From: Pseudovirgaria hyperparasitica
Taxonomy: Eukaryota > Ascomycota > Dothideomycetes > Acrospermales > Acrospermaceae
Length of the DNA stretch: 64,000 nucleotides
Direction of reading: 5' to 3'
Assembly (NCBI RefSeq): GCF_010093815.1
Contig: NW_022985553.1
Span: 251,511 to 315,510 of the forward strand
Numbering within the stretch: position 1 is the stretch's first letter; each line of letters opens with the position of its first letter. The position numbers were made by a program, and so were the translations under genes. Shown here piece by piece: positions 54,240-64,000 of the stretch. The notes under the pieces are model-generated. The model was not told the origin of the DNA and ran no database searches. It saw only the letters and a program-made list of their open reading frames with translations.

Positions 54240-55748
54240 ATGCCTCCTTTATCCAAAACTGTCGATTATCTGCAATACGATGACCAGCATCGGGTGTTGA
54301 TCTGTACGAAATGTTCATATGCCATCCAGAAAAGCGCAATTGATAGCCATCTGCTTCGGCATAAGATCTATCGTGCTGCGAGGCACGAACTCGTCCGCGC
54401 TGCATCACAATTAGACATCTTAGAGCCGGAAGATGTTTCCCTGCCCACGCCTGGCAGTGGTCCCATTGTAGGCTTGTCAATCATCGATGGATACAAATGT
54501 GCATCGCCAAGATGTGGAAGCTTGTTCGCCAGCGTCAAACGTATGAGACGTCATTGGACTGAAGATCACAACAATGTACAGGTTCCACAAGAATTCGCCT
54601 TGTCCGTGCAGCTGCAGACATTCTTCCGTGGTACCAAGTTGAAGTACTTCCAGGTTGACTCCCTGTCCATGATGAATCCAAAGGAACAAGATTCACCCTC
54701 TGGAAGCGCTAGCCGCCCAAAGCTTCCAAACGATGTGAACCTAGATCATATCAATGATTTCCATCATTACAACATTCATACAAGTAACAGTATGCCCGCC
54801 GTTTCTTGGGTAAAGGATCTTCCTGCGCAAGCACTATATACACCAATACTGATGAATGGGATGCTTGCCATCGCAGTGGCCCATAAGATACTGATCGAGT
54901 CAGACCTGGGCCTCAACACGGAATTAGAGCTCTTTCGATACTACTCCTACTACGTTACCATACAGAACAGACAAGACGACGATACTGACGCAACAAGGAT
55001 GCAAACCATGAAGAAGCTCAGAGCACTTTGCATGCTTTGCTCCTGGTCCGTCGATACTATTACAGTTCCATCCACGAAACGCATGGTGATGCCGACTGTA
55101 GACGTCCTATCTATCATTACGTGTATGGAAGACATGATTGGAGAACCCACGATCTCGAATGCGAAGGCCGGGCACCTGTTTCCTCTCACCGCAATCCTCG
55201 AGACCGTGACTTCAATTGAAGATCCTGTATACGCGACTCTCAGCGTTCGAAATGTGGACTGCAATTTTGCAGACTCCCACCCCATCGGATTTTCTACATC
55301 AACTCTCAACAAGGTCTCTTCACGTGAAGATATACCTCCGGCCATAGCAAGATCCATTGGCAGTCTTCCAATGCGTATGCGAGAGGTTTTTGGGAAGCCG
55401 AGCGAGATCAAGGACGTCTTGGCTTCGCTGTCCGCCATAAATGCACTTGAGGAATGCATAGCCCTCTACTTCACTTGCCAAGGGGAAGATCATCATGTAG
55501 CATGGCAGGCTCTGTTATCGTGGATTGGCAGAATGTCTATGCACTTCCGAAACTTGCTCGCCAAAAACAACCCAGCCGCACTGGTTATATTCACGCATTG
55601 GTTATTGCTTGTCAGACTGGCAGAAAAACATTACTGGTTTCTCAAAGGGTTGGCTTCGTCATTGTTGGCCGCCGTTGAGGAGCACCTGGGGGCTCTGAGT
55701 CCGGCACATCAACTCATTGAGTCCGTGATCACCCTGATTATCACATGA
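54240..55748 (+). CDS. OrsD-like zinc-finger protein, candidate pathway regulator
   Basis: One exon, 502 residues from the ATG at 54240; an upstream GTG-initiated extension is not a valid start. Two zinc-finger-like modules lie at the N-terminus: C22-x2-C25-x10-H36-x3-H40 (ICTKCSYAIQ) and C86-x4-C91-x12-H104-x4-H109 (CASPRCGSLF, then RRHWTEDH). This pairing, with DYLQYDDQHRVLICTKC before it, is the hallmark of the OrsD family (PF12013), first named from the orsellinic-acid cluster of Aspergillus. The remaining 390 residues are helical and Leu-rich, like the middle region of fungal transcription factors. OrsD-type proteins recur in clusters, but their biochemical role is poorly defined. A DNA-binding regulator is the natural reading. 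Confidence 0.85.
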   Translation: MPPLSKTVDYLQYDDQHRVLICTKCSYAIQKSAIDSHLLRHKIYRAARHELVRAASQLDILEPEDVSLPTPGSGPIVGLSIIDGYKCASPRCGSLFASVKRMRRHWTEDHNNVQVPQEFALSVQLQTFFRGTKLKYFQVDSLSMMNPKEQDSPSGSASRPKLPNDVNLDHINDFHHYNIHTSNSMPAVSWVKDLPAQALYTPILMNGMLAIAVAHKILIESDLGLNTELELFRYYSYYVTIQNRQDDDTDATRMQTMKKLRALCMLCSWSVDTITVPSTKRMVMPTVDVLSIITCMEDMIGEPTISNAKAGHLFPLTAILETVTSIEDPVYATLSVRNVDCNFADSHPIGFSTSTLNKVSSREDIPPAIARSIGSLPMRMREVFGKPSEIKDVLASLSAINALEECIALYFTCQGEDHHVAWQALLSWIGRMSMHFRNLLAKNNPAALVIFTHWLLLVRLAEKHYWFLKGLASSLLAAVEEHLGALSPAHQLIESVITLIIT

Positions 55749-56229
55749 ATGGGTAATTGGACATGCACAAATGTCTACTGTGCGTCTGCATAGCATCCAT
55801 ATACAGACCGGGGACATAATACAAAGACTACTAGTAAGGTTCTGCTGAAGATGTCTCCAATGCCGAGGAGTCACTTGGGATGGGAGTCGAGGACAACGAA
55901 CGCAATACACAACTCATACTAGCCGCGAGGAACCAAGACAAGGATACAGACAAGAACTTGTCAGGCCTTGAAGTGGACACATCCAAGACGGATGATTGCG
56001 CCCAAGACTGTAAGTGATCTCATGAAGGACTCTAGGCTTGAATTGATTGTAAAGATACCGGAAAATTCTTGATACTCGAGTCAGAAAGATTTTACAACGC
56101 AATAAACACACTTTTCCAGTACAAGAAAAACCAACCCTATAAACACAACGAAACTGTGCAACTAAAATTAGAACCCATATTCTACATCCGTCATGATACG
56201 ATGCCACAGCTGTCAGCTCTGAGATTCCA
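55749..56229. other. Intergenic region between convergent genes
   Basis: About 480 bases between the stops of the OrsD-like and isocyanide synthase genes. No gene seen. Confidence 0.6.
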
Positions 56230-58238
56230 TTAATCGACATGAATCCTCCACAGCTCTCGATCCGCGCCCGACTTGAAGGAGCTTCTGGTATGCATCATTC
56301 CAACATTGTCACTAATCAGCAGATCGCCCTGTTGCCACGAGTGTCGATAGCATACTCTACGATCATGCAGTAGACTTTCCAGGATGTCGCAAGTAGATTG
56401 AGGTCCGTTGTCAATTGTGACGATGGTTGGATCGAACCGCGTCTTCTCTTGTGGCCACCGCTCATGGTATTGCAAGCATGGTAGTCCAGTCTCTGGGTGT
56501 CTAGTCACAAGCTTGAGTCCCTGCATGACAGTCTGATCGAATGACTTTGTTGACACCGACCACGTCAATCGCTCCAACTGCTCCAGTGAAATCTCAGCTG
56601 GGAGATTTTGGAACAGCAACCGCGATGCGGAAAAGAGAGTAAAGCCGGTGTTTTTTGGTGAGGGCGTGACAGCCGTGAAGAATTGAAACTTCGGCGGTTG
56701 TGGAACGACTCGCAGAGTTCCGTCAGGTTCTTCCACCTTTTCGGTCTTGAACAAGCCATCGAAGTGGAATGGCATCCATTCTTGCGATAAAACGTTGTTC
56801 AATCCTCCACTCTCCGATCCTTTGTCCTTGACCTCAAGCACCAGACCAAATTTCCACTTTTGTGGCTTGCCAATTTCGGACGCTTTATCAACAAAGAGAT
56901 CCCGGTTTCGTGTTCCATTGAAGCCTCGAACAATCACAGGAGAGTTCTGCTCAGCTAGCTTGCGCAACTTCAGCCCTGGGACATCTTGCATTGATAGCTT
57001 GGCACCTGTAGTAGGTCGGATGATGAGGCCACACGGATATTGATGTTCGAACACCACCTTGGCGGTCCCCCAATCGTACAATGGTGACTTTTGGCGGAAA
57101 TGTGACAGGTGTCCAGCTTCCTCAACCAATTCAAGATCTGGATCTTGCTCAAAGCTATGTCGAGGACCAGCCCGAATCGAGCCATCTACGTTTATAGCAA
57201 TGCAAGTGTGCCATGGTGTTACTGTAGTCGTCGTCAAGGGAAGTGTGTTGATCGAAATTTTGTCCTCTCCAGTCGACGGATGGATAGAAAGTCGAATGTG
57301 CTGGGGGAAGTTCTCTCGGACAGCTTTGGCAAAGGCCTCACCTCTCCTCAACATAGCCTTTGCGATCTTCTCGATTCCTTTCTTATATCTACTCTTGCTC
57401 AAGTTTTCGCCAACCACATGCTGCGTGGCCAGATCTGTCTGTAAGAATTTCAGATACCCGCAATATGTCAATAGCCTGTTCTCATCTTCTTTCAACGACT
57501 CCGGTTTCAAGTTCTCCCAGGCCGGACGGCCGAACTTGTTCATTAAAGCCAAGCGGACACTTGACGCTGTTGCTTGATATGACATCTCGTCCATGTCCTC
57601 TTCTAGTATGTCCATGCCCAAGAGATCCTTCAGTCGAGCAAATTCGATGTTGGTGTACCCGCGACTTGCAGCGATGGCTCTCAAGTGCTGCCCATATGAC
57701 CACACAGTCTTGTCTGGTACTCCCAACAGATCTATGGTCGATTAGCGATGGTATATTATGACAGTAGTATATCCTACTTACCATTGTAGACAAGACCATC
57801 AGACACTATGGAAAGCTTTGCGCCAGGCTCGTGGATATCGGCAATGGCATCACACATCCCATTGAGATGAGCCAGAGCAAGCTCCTCTCCTTTATCTGGA
57901 AGAACACCCAAAACTTTGCTCTCACTGTTGGGGGACTTGAATGGAAATGCCGGAAGTGCGAGAGCGATAGGTTTGTTGTGTTTGATGTATCGATATATGA
58001 TGGATAAGAATGTCAAAGCTCCTTCATCGCTCCTATCTTCCACGTTCGAAGAAAGCGGGCATCTATACCGATAGATGATATCGAGGATTGCTTTTGCTTT
58101 GGAGAAGAGGTCATCGGAAAAGGTACCTGTCTGCGGACTTGGCGAGTCCTGTACAGCTAATTCTGAACTGATGAGACCCGGCATGTTGATATTGTCGTTG
58201 TTGAGATAGGACGAGAGATTTGTTCGAAACATCGCCAT
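56230..58238 (-). CDS. Isocyanide synthase fused to Fe(II)/2-oxoglutarate dioxygenase
   Basis: Exons 58238-57782 and 57731-56230 (50-nt intron) give 652 residues. The N-terminal half is a DIT1/PvcA-type isocyanide synthase: LPAFPFKSPN (95-104), a VLPDKGEELALAHL block (112-125), PGAKLSIVSDGLVYND (138-153) and LLGVPDKTVWSYGQHLRAI after the splice. This domain converts an amino-acid amine to an isonitrile using ribulose-5-phosphate. The C-terminal half is TauD-like: the iron-binding H475-x-D477 lies in MPFHFDGLF, the distal His633 in MMHTRS, and Arg644 or Arg648 can bind 2-oxoglutarate. Bacteria use separate PvcA and PvcB proteins; fungal XanB-type enzymes fuse the two. Dityrosine-forming Dit1 is the yeast relative. 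The start is the first ATG after an in-frame GTG. This is the core enzyme of the proposed cluster. Confidence 0.92.
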
Positions 58239-60229
58239 CAATCTCTGATGCACTCTTAATATATGCCATCTTCATCGAAGCAGTCGCAACCTGCGGCCGT
58301 ATCCCATCTCTTGCAGACTTTTCGTGCCCCTCTGGCATGCCCCTCTCGCCGCGTCAAAGTTTCATCGCCCTGGTGGCCAAGGTGGGCTCCTTCAACCATG
58401 CCACCTTCTTTGTTCAGGCATTACGCCGACCATTGCGTGCCCCCATGAGATATCGGGACATCGGAATATCCAATCCGGAGACTTTCTGAAAGCGACTTTG
58501 AAGGCTTCGTCCTCTCACGACGCCATTAGAACGTCTACGAGTCCGGAAATAATTGGTCTACGATTCAGGCAGGATCCTTGACTCAGGCAGAAATCTTGAC
58601 TCAGCATTGCCGGTTTTGTCTGAGTCGTCGAATGTGGATAGGCTGGACGAAACGGGCCGTATATGGTCGCCCGGCACGGGACGTTCGCACGCCTTCATCC
58701 ATGGATCATATTCGTCTAGCGTCGCTCCTTCTGTCTGTCCCTGTCACGCCACACAGTAAAGGTGATATCATCATGAATTCAGGACTATTCTTGGAATGAA
58801 TCGATGTTCGAAAAAGTGGCTTGGTGTACACCAACTGAGCCACTTAAAATGAGCTCGATACTCGGTTTCGAACGCCACTGTTGACCTCCCGGGATCAGGG
58901 ATTTATCGCTGAAACGTTGTAGACACTATAATCTATCACTATTTGGCTCTTCTAGCAATTCTTCGTGCAATGAATTTGCTCAATACGAACAGTCTATGTG
59001 GGCATTCTTACCCCCACGAGATATAGGGGCATGATAGAATAACACCCACCTTCTCCAAGTGCGACCATCCAAGAAGGTCGACGAGCTTATCTGTACTACG
59101 AGTGTCATTAGAGCTTGAGAAGCCTCTACCCAGTGTGTCTGATGGTAGTTCAATCTATGATGCTTGGCGATCAGTGATTGCGCCGAACATACGAACTTCC
59201 TCTCGACCGAGATAAAATGAAATATTCAAAGCCACTCCACGCAATAATAACGGGTCCCAGAAGGTTGAAGGCTAAGCTAACCTTTGATTTTGTAGCAGTG
59301 CTCCAGCTCTCGGAAGTTACCGATGCACGACCAGACATGTTGAGCCGTGCGTCGGTACATTATTCAACCAGATGAACCTAGAAAACATGGAGGGGCGGTA
59401 GTGTCCGCAGCCTTCATCCCAGTACCGCCCATGATTCGATATCGTCATAATGTGCAAGCCTTGAGCGCCTGAAACTCGGTCCTTGGCGTCATGGCGTCTC
59501 CTCTCACGATTCGAGCCACAGAGCGAAGCTGTGGAGTGGCAACCTGCAGCCCTATCCCTCGGCAAGCATCTTGATAGCCGGAATTTGCATTGAGGGCCCA
59601 CCTGAAACGTGAACATTACGTGCATTAGCCTGTACTATTACCTGTATGAGGTGCGATCCGTCCCTCTTGGATGCCATAATGCCCCACACAAACGGCTAAC
59701 GGCCGACAGCCTTGATCAGGAAGCTGACGCTGACGTAGAGTGGATTTCGTCTGCTGTTGCGCTCATGTTCCTATTGGATCTCTCAGTCGCAAAAGCTATA
59801 TCAGGTATACCGAGCCCAATAGACTTTGCAAAGCTCCCTTGCTACTCCCCTCGGTCAGTCTGATCAGGGTCTTATCAGGGTCTGGACTTGACGCCCGGGG
59901 TGGATCTGGCTCGTGCATATAGGACATGAAGACGTATGAGTGAGACAGTATAGAACTCTCGACCAAATCTTCTTAGTTCTCCGGGTAGCGTGTCTTTAGA
60001 GTGGGCTCGTGGCTGTGTTGAAGCAGTACCATATTCGCCGTGTCCCGAGCCCGTGTAGTGTACAACATACCATCAGCAACCGGCAAAAAGTAGACGAGGA
60101 AGACTCAAACTGGAAAATTCTGATCCTCGTGTCGGTTCTTTCGTAGCAAAAAAATACTCATAAGTAGTAAGGTGCAGGATGTCGTGGCTCATCCAAAGCG
60201 CAAAGCACTTGCTCAGTCCCACACCTACA
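58239..60229. other. Intergenic region between divergent cluster genes
   Basis: About 2 kb between the isocyanide synthase and the flavin monooxygenase. Short frames only, none recognisable. It contains a strong hairpin at 58814-58845 (listed) and TGACTCAGGCAG-type duplicates near 58565-58610. An in-frame ATG at 60179 could add 17 residues to the monooxygenase. The spacing could hide a lost or very short gene. Confidence 0.5.
58814..58845. repeat. Hairpin with tRNA A-box-like sequence
   Basis: AAGTGGCT pairs with AGCCACTT across a TTGGTGTACACCAA palindrome. Read on the minus strand it contains TGGCTCAGTTGG, matching the tRNA A-box consensus, and a TTCGAA about 30 bases on. No complete cloverleaf forms. 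It may be a tRNA relic. Confidence 0.6.
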
Positions 60230-61989
60230 ATGACAAGAACAACAACCGAAACAGTCGATATCGTGATCGTAGGAGGTAAGAGAAGTAGCCTCCTACTTGT
60301 ATCCAGTATGTGCTAACACACGAAACAGGCGGCCCAACAGGTCTCCTCTCTGCCTTCCTCGCACGTCAGCTCGGTCTCAGCATCGCCGTCCTCGACTCTA
60401 AAGATAGCACACTCACAGTCGGACGCGCAGACGCCCTCAACGCACGCTCACAGCAATATCTCGAAGTCGCCGGTGTCTTAGAAGAGCTCCTGCCCAAAGG
60501 CATACGGTGCAACAGTATGTCGACACACCCCTGTCATGTCCCATAGCCAGACTCTAAATCCTCCTCGTAGCAAGCACAATATTTGCCGATGGCGAATTCA
60601 AGTCTCGCCAGAGTCACTGGTGGAACAGTCTCACGCATTGCTTCCATAACAACTTCCTCATGGTCGGCCAGCCGGTCGTGGAGGCCGTCCTTGCATCACA
60701 TCTCGACTTCCCCATCCACTTCTCCGAGCCCGCAGTATCTTTCTCCGAGTCTGACGAAGGTGTAACGGTGCGTACTGCGAAACGGACAGTACAGGCAAAG
60801 TACCTCATCGCATCAGACGGCGCGCGATCTGCAGTACGCACAGCGCTGGAAATTCCGTTCGAGGGGACAAAGCCGAATATGACGTGGGCCGTGCTGGACA
60901 CATTCATAGACACAGACTTCCCGGTCTGCAGTGAGATTATTACGTTCCAACTGGATGGGCAGAGCAGGATATCCTGGATTCCCAGGTATGTCAATGTCTG
61001 CACAGAGATGGGTGGGGAGTAGCTTACAAGAAATAGAGAGCGTGGTATGGCACGGTTCTATGTGCTTCACGACGATGAGATCACACAGGAGAAGACTGAA
61101 GCATCAATTCGCAAGCACATGGCGCCATATCGTATCGATTTCGTTGAGACGGAGTGGTTTAGCAAGTTCGAAAGTAAACACCCATTGCAGTCCACGCACC
61201 ACCATCTCTTGAGCATATGCGCTGATACACCGTAGTCAAGGAGCGAATCGCCGAAACATTCGTATCGAAATGCTCCACAGGTCGTATCATCCTCGCTGGT
61301 GACGCCGCCCACGTCCAGTAAGTCCCACCTCGATCTTGGACGTCCATTGCTAATGAGCTCTCTGTAGTTCCGTCAACGGTGGCCAAGGCCTGAACACAGG
61401 TATTGCTGACGCCTTTTCCCTGATATGGCGCCTCAAGATGTGCCTTTCCCCGAGTACTTCCCCTACAGCCAAAGCCAGGATCTTGCAGAGTTATAATACC
61501 GAGCGTCACAGTGTCGCCCAAGAAGTGATAGACATTGCGGCGAAGCTCGTTCGAAAGACGATTACGGAGGCGAAGGACTACGTGGCGGTCATTGAGAAGA
61601 ACGCTGGATATATAACAGGTATGGGCGTGAATTACGCCGGCATCGGGTCGGCGATGATTAAGGATTCGGAGACCGGGTTGTTTAAGGCTGGAAATCGTAT
61701 GCCAGACCTCTGGGTCAAGACGGCGGGTAAGGATCATGAGCGCCTGTACTCGAAGTTTTCATATGGGCATTTTGTGATGGTGAGGATAGGTGGAGGAAAG
61801 GGTGTGGAGGTGCCGAGTGAGGTAGAGGTTGTTACTGTCGGTCCGTCGAAAGAGCCAGGAGAGAGCGCGCTTTCGGCGTCCTGGGTACGTCAAGAGGATA
61901 GATATGTCGTCGTCGTAAGGCCGGACATGTACGTTGGATATGTTGGATCCGAGAGAGAGGGGTTGGAGTACCTGAGAGCATTGTATTAG
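60230..61989 (+). CDS. Class A flavin monooxygenase (aromatic hydroxylase type)
   Basis: Six exons, 60230-60275, 60329-60514, 60571-60985, 61037-61173, 61236-61317 and 61368-61989, give 495 residues, or 512 if the in-frame ATG at 60179 is used. Splicing assembles the FAD motif VGGGPTG (14-20), a DG motif ASDGARSAVR (Asp160), and the second FAD motif LAGDAAHVHSVNGGQGLNTG (GD at about 283-284). This is the FAD_binding_3/PheA-TfdB layout with a thioredoxin-like C-terminal domain, ending in VVVVRPDMYVGYV. Such enzymes hydroxylate phenols and other aromatic rings with NAD(P)H and O2. In the cluster it could hydroxylate a tyrosine-derived vinyl-phenol isocyanide (inference). Every intron is 50-62 nt and in frame, and the motifs join perfectly across junctions, so the model is well supported. 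Confidence 0.9.
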
Positions 61990-62611
61990 TACCATATATA
62001 GTCGTATATCAAAAAACATCATGATTGCCTCATGTTGGGTTATCTCACCAGTGTAAAAGGCTTCCAATCGTGTATAACTTTCAGAGTGAGCACACCTGCG
62101 GCCTGCCCTTCGATAGCTCTGCAACAAAACCCTAGTCACACTGTGTTGGGCAATGGAGATGTTCCATTACTGAGCACCAGTAACTTACTACTATCTTGTC
62201 GATCTTCGTGTGCCCTTCTCGGCCCATACAGCCTCCAGCACTGAACGATGAGAATAGCACTACTGGAAGGGATGGGAGGCGTGCGGTCGCGCGGGGTGAC
62301 GAGGCTGAAGATCCAAAGCATCATAAATCGCCAAGGACTTAGCAAGATGACTAGAAGACGTTGAAACATGTTGTTAGAGGATCGTAGAATTGCCAAAAGT
62401 GGATCAGGGACGAGAGGGAAGGCGATGAAGAGAGAGCCAAGCGAGGGTCAAAAATATCAGGAAACTTGTTATGACCCAAAAGTGAAATTCGGAACTAGCA
62501 GAAAATAGCTGTCTTAGAAATGTGCCTCACTATATATTTCCACCAACATACTCCTCTCCTCTTACAACCACCTTTCCGCAGCACAAAACTTTCCTCCAAC
62601 ACAACATCACA
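61990..62611. other. Intergenic region
   Basis: No gene seen. The last 80 bases (from about 62530) form a TATATATTT and C/T-rich leader typical of strongly transcribed fungal genes, in front of the small gene at 62612. Confidence 0.5.
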
Positions 62612-62975
62612 ATGACCTCCATCACACAGCACGAGCATGATGGCTCTCTCGTATGGACATCTTCCAGATATCTCGATAGGTGAAAGTTAAGCTAACGATA
62701 CACAACAGCCCATCAACACAATCTCTCCGGCGAAAGCCAAATCTTCTCCACCCCAGCATGGTGCCGAGGGCACATGCACCATAACGCAACAACGGCAAGA
62801 GGACAAGCCGGACAACCTCACAGGAGAACAAGTCAGTGGGCCCGAGGCCGGCAGTCCTGAGGAGCAGCAGATCGCGTCGCTGGCGATCGAGATGTGGTTG
62901 GCGGAGGCGCCGGAGGAGGAGCACTGGTGGGGATTGCAGGATCCCACCACATGGCCGAAAGGCTACAACTCCTGA
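62612..62975 (+). CDS. Small acidic protein, unrecognised
   Basis: Two exons, 62612-62650 and 62709-62975, give 101 residues. The intron runs GTATGG..ACAG, with CTAAC shortly before the acceptor. The first exon encodes MTSITQHEHDGSL. The second is Gln/Glu/Pro-rich and ends with a Trp-rich acidic helix (IASLAIEMWLAEAPEEEHWW, then GLQDPTTWPKGYNS). No family is known to me. The pyrimidine-rich leader and matched splice sites favour a real gene. It lies 622 bases after the flavin monooxygenase stop on the same strand. Whether it belongs to the cluster is unknown. Confidence 0.5.
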
Positions 62976-63896
62976 AGGAATGGAGCCTCGCGTCGTAGCA
63001 GGCCGTTGAAAGTTTTGGAGAGAGATTGAGAGGGAGCAATTCTGGCTCGTTTGGTTATGTTGGGATTGGGGAGAGGCTCGGGAATTACCAAGTGGCAATG
63101 TATTAGAGTGTAACATTATCACCATCAATGGCTTCATTTCTCTGTTTGCACAGACCTCTGAACTCACCGTGTAGATCTTCATTGTGATAAACTGCTGATA
63201 TTGACCTTCGTGACCACGCTTTTAATTGTAGCAATCGTAACAATCGAACAATTCCAAATGCTCAGGGGCTCCAAAATGCTCTGTCTTGCGATGTAAATGC
63301 CAGATCAGTGGTGGAAGCGACGTCATAGCCTCAAAATACAGCATGCAAATTGCGACAGTTCCATAAAGCCGAAGAATATTGATGCCTTACGAGCTGTGGC
63401 GGTGCAGCAACATGATGAAATGCAGGAGGGGAGCGGCCGAGAAGTCTTGGCAAAAGTGAAGGGCCAAAATGCAAAAAAATATGCCCGCCAATGCCTAACC
63501 GGTGCAACCACAACCCCCGGATTCAGCCCTAGATATCTGTTAGTTAGAGCCTCGAGGCTGGAAGGACACTCACATTAACCAACTGGACCACTAAACCCAG
63601 TTGGCCGATATTCGTTGCAAAAAGATAGGCTATATGTGACTCTTTTTTTAAAATGTGCGATATTCCCTACGTACCTCTCTGTAGTTCCAGGGTCTCCAAT
63701 GACCTGGCCAATATGGTGATGCTCCTCGCCAATGTACCTCGCCGTCGCCAACGCCAAGACCTGAGCTGGACCCTGATGTGAGCTCTCTTTGGTGTTTCTC
63801 TCCCACTGTTTGATCCCTCGCAAACACCGCCCATTATCCACATCTTCATACCTTACCCACTACCAGCATTCTCAACCATAGCCAACAGCAGCAACA
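62976..63896. other. Intergenic region
   Basis: No gene supported. A minus-strand stretch at about 63547-63596 (GTGGTCCAGTTGGTTAATG) resembles the 5' half of a tRNA but lacks a matching 3' half. The last 100 bases are likely the leader of the truncated gene. Confidence 0.45.
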
Positions 63897-64000
63897 ATGC
63901 TCCTTGTCCAGGCCGCACCAGTCGCCCGTCCTGATGTCCCTCTCCTTACGGTCATACTCCTCTACAGCACCTTCATCTCCCTACTCATGATGTACAGCCT
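63897..64000 (+). CDS. Start of a gene cut by the window edge
   Basis: An ATG at 63897 in good context (CAACAATGC) opens a frame that runs off the end. The 34 visible residues begin MLLVQAAPVARPDVPLLTVI and continue with a hydrophobic stretch (LLYSTFISLLMM), consistent with an N-terminal signal anchor or membrane helix. Nothing more can be said without downstream sequence. Confidence 0.5.
   Translation, partial: MLLVQAAPVARPDVPLLTVILLYSTFISLLMMYS

Noticed and set aside
51820-61989. Calling this an orsellinic-acid polyketide cluster because of the OrsD-like gene
   Set aside because: No ketosynthase, acyltransferase or other PKS motif is present in the window; the core enzyme is the isocyanide synthase.
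63547-63596. Possible tRNA on the minus strand
   Set aside because: Only the A-box half matches; there is no B-box or pairing acceptor stem.

Overview
The window is nuclear DNA of a filamentous ascomycete (Pezizomycotina; Dothideomycetes is my best guess, by inference). The grounds are short spliceosomal introns (48-83 nt) with GT..AG ends and CTAAC/CTGAC-like branch sites, pyrimidine-rich leaders, and families such as OrsD-like regulators, isocyanide synthase-dioxygenase, an SPX/Vtc5-like protein and a Swc4 subunit. There are no bacterial operon signals, and I found no rRNA, complete tRNA, CRISPR array or recognisable transposon. Eighteen protein genes are supported, and a nineteenth is cut by the right edge.

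Layout: 1-9.7 kb is gene-poor (one small BTB/POZ gene at 2.9-3.6 kb, minisatellites, no other convincing gene). From 9.8 to 47 kb there is ordinary gene-dense core sequence: a single-pass membrane protein with a long cytosolic tail; a small secreted protein whose leader carries eleven copies of a 9-bp repeat; a conserved orphan nuclear-type protein; a kelch/transmembrane protein; an MFS anion:cation symporter; an Avt2-like amino-acid transporter; a basic Ser/Thr-rich protein that may be two genes; the NuA4/SWR1 subunit Swc4; an SPX-domain Vtc5-like protein; a Baeyer-Villiger monooxygenase; a secreted type-B carboxylesterase; and an intracellular GH2 glycosidase.

At 48.0-49.5 kb lies a five-exon secreted cysteine-containing protein built of three repeats of about 127 residues. 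Intron positions are repeated between units and one exon is only 18 nt. I do not know its function.

The most interesting part is 51.8-62.0 kb, which looks like a compact isocyanide biosynthetic cluster with no PKS, NRPS or terpene core. It holds a class I methyltransferase, a zinc-free MDR (enoyl/quinone reductase-like) enzyme, an OrsD-like zinc-finger protein, a two-domain isocyanide synthase + Fe(II)/2-oxoglutarate dioxygenase, and a class A flavin monooxygenase. A likely scheme (inference) is that the synthase turns an amino-acid amine into an isocyanide, the fused dioxygenase desaturates or decarboxylates it, and the flavoenzyme, reductase and methyltransferase tailor it under the OrsD-like protein. 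A 9-bp inverted repeat beside a TGACGTGA element lies just upstream of the methyltransferase. A small 101-codon gene and the start of another gene follow at 62.6 and 63.9 kb.
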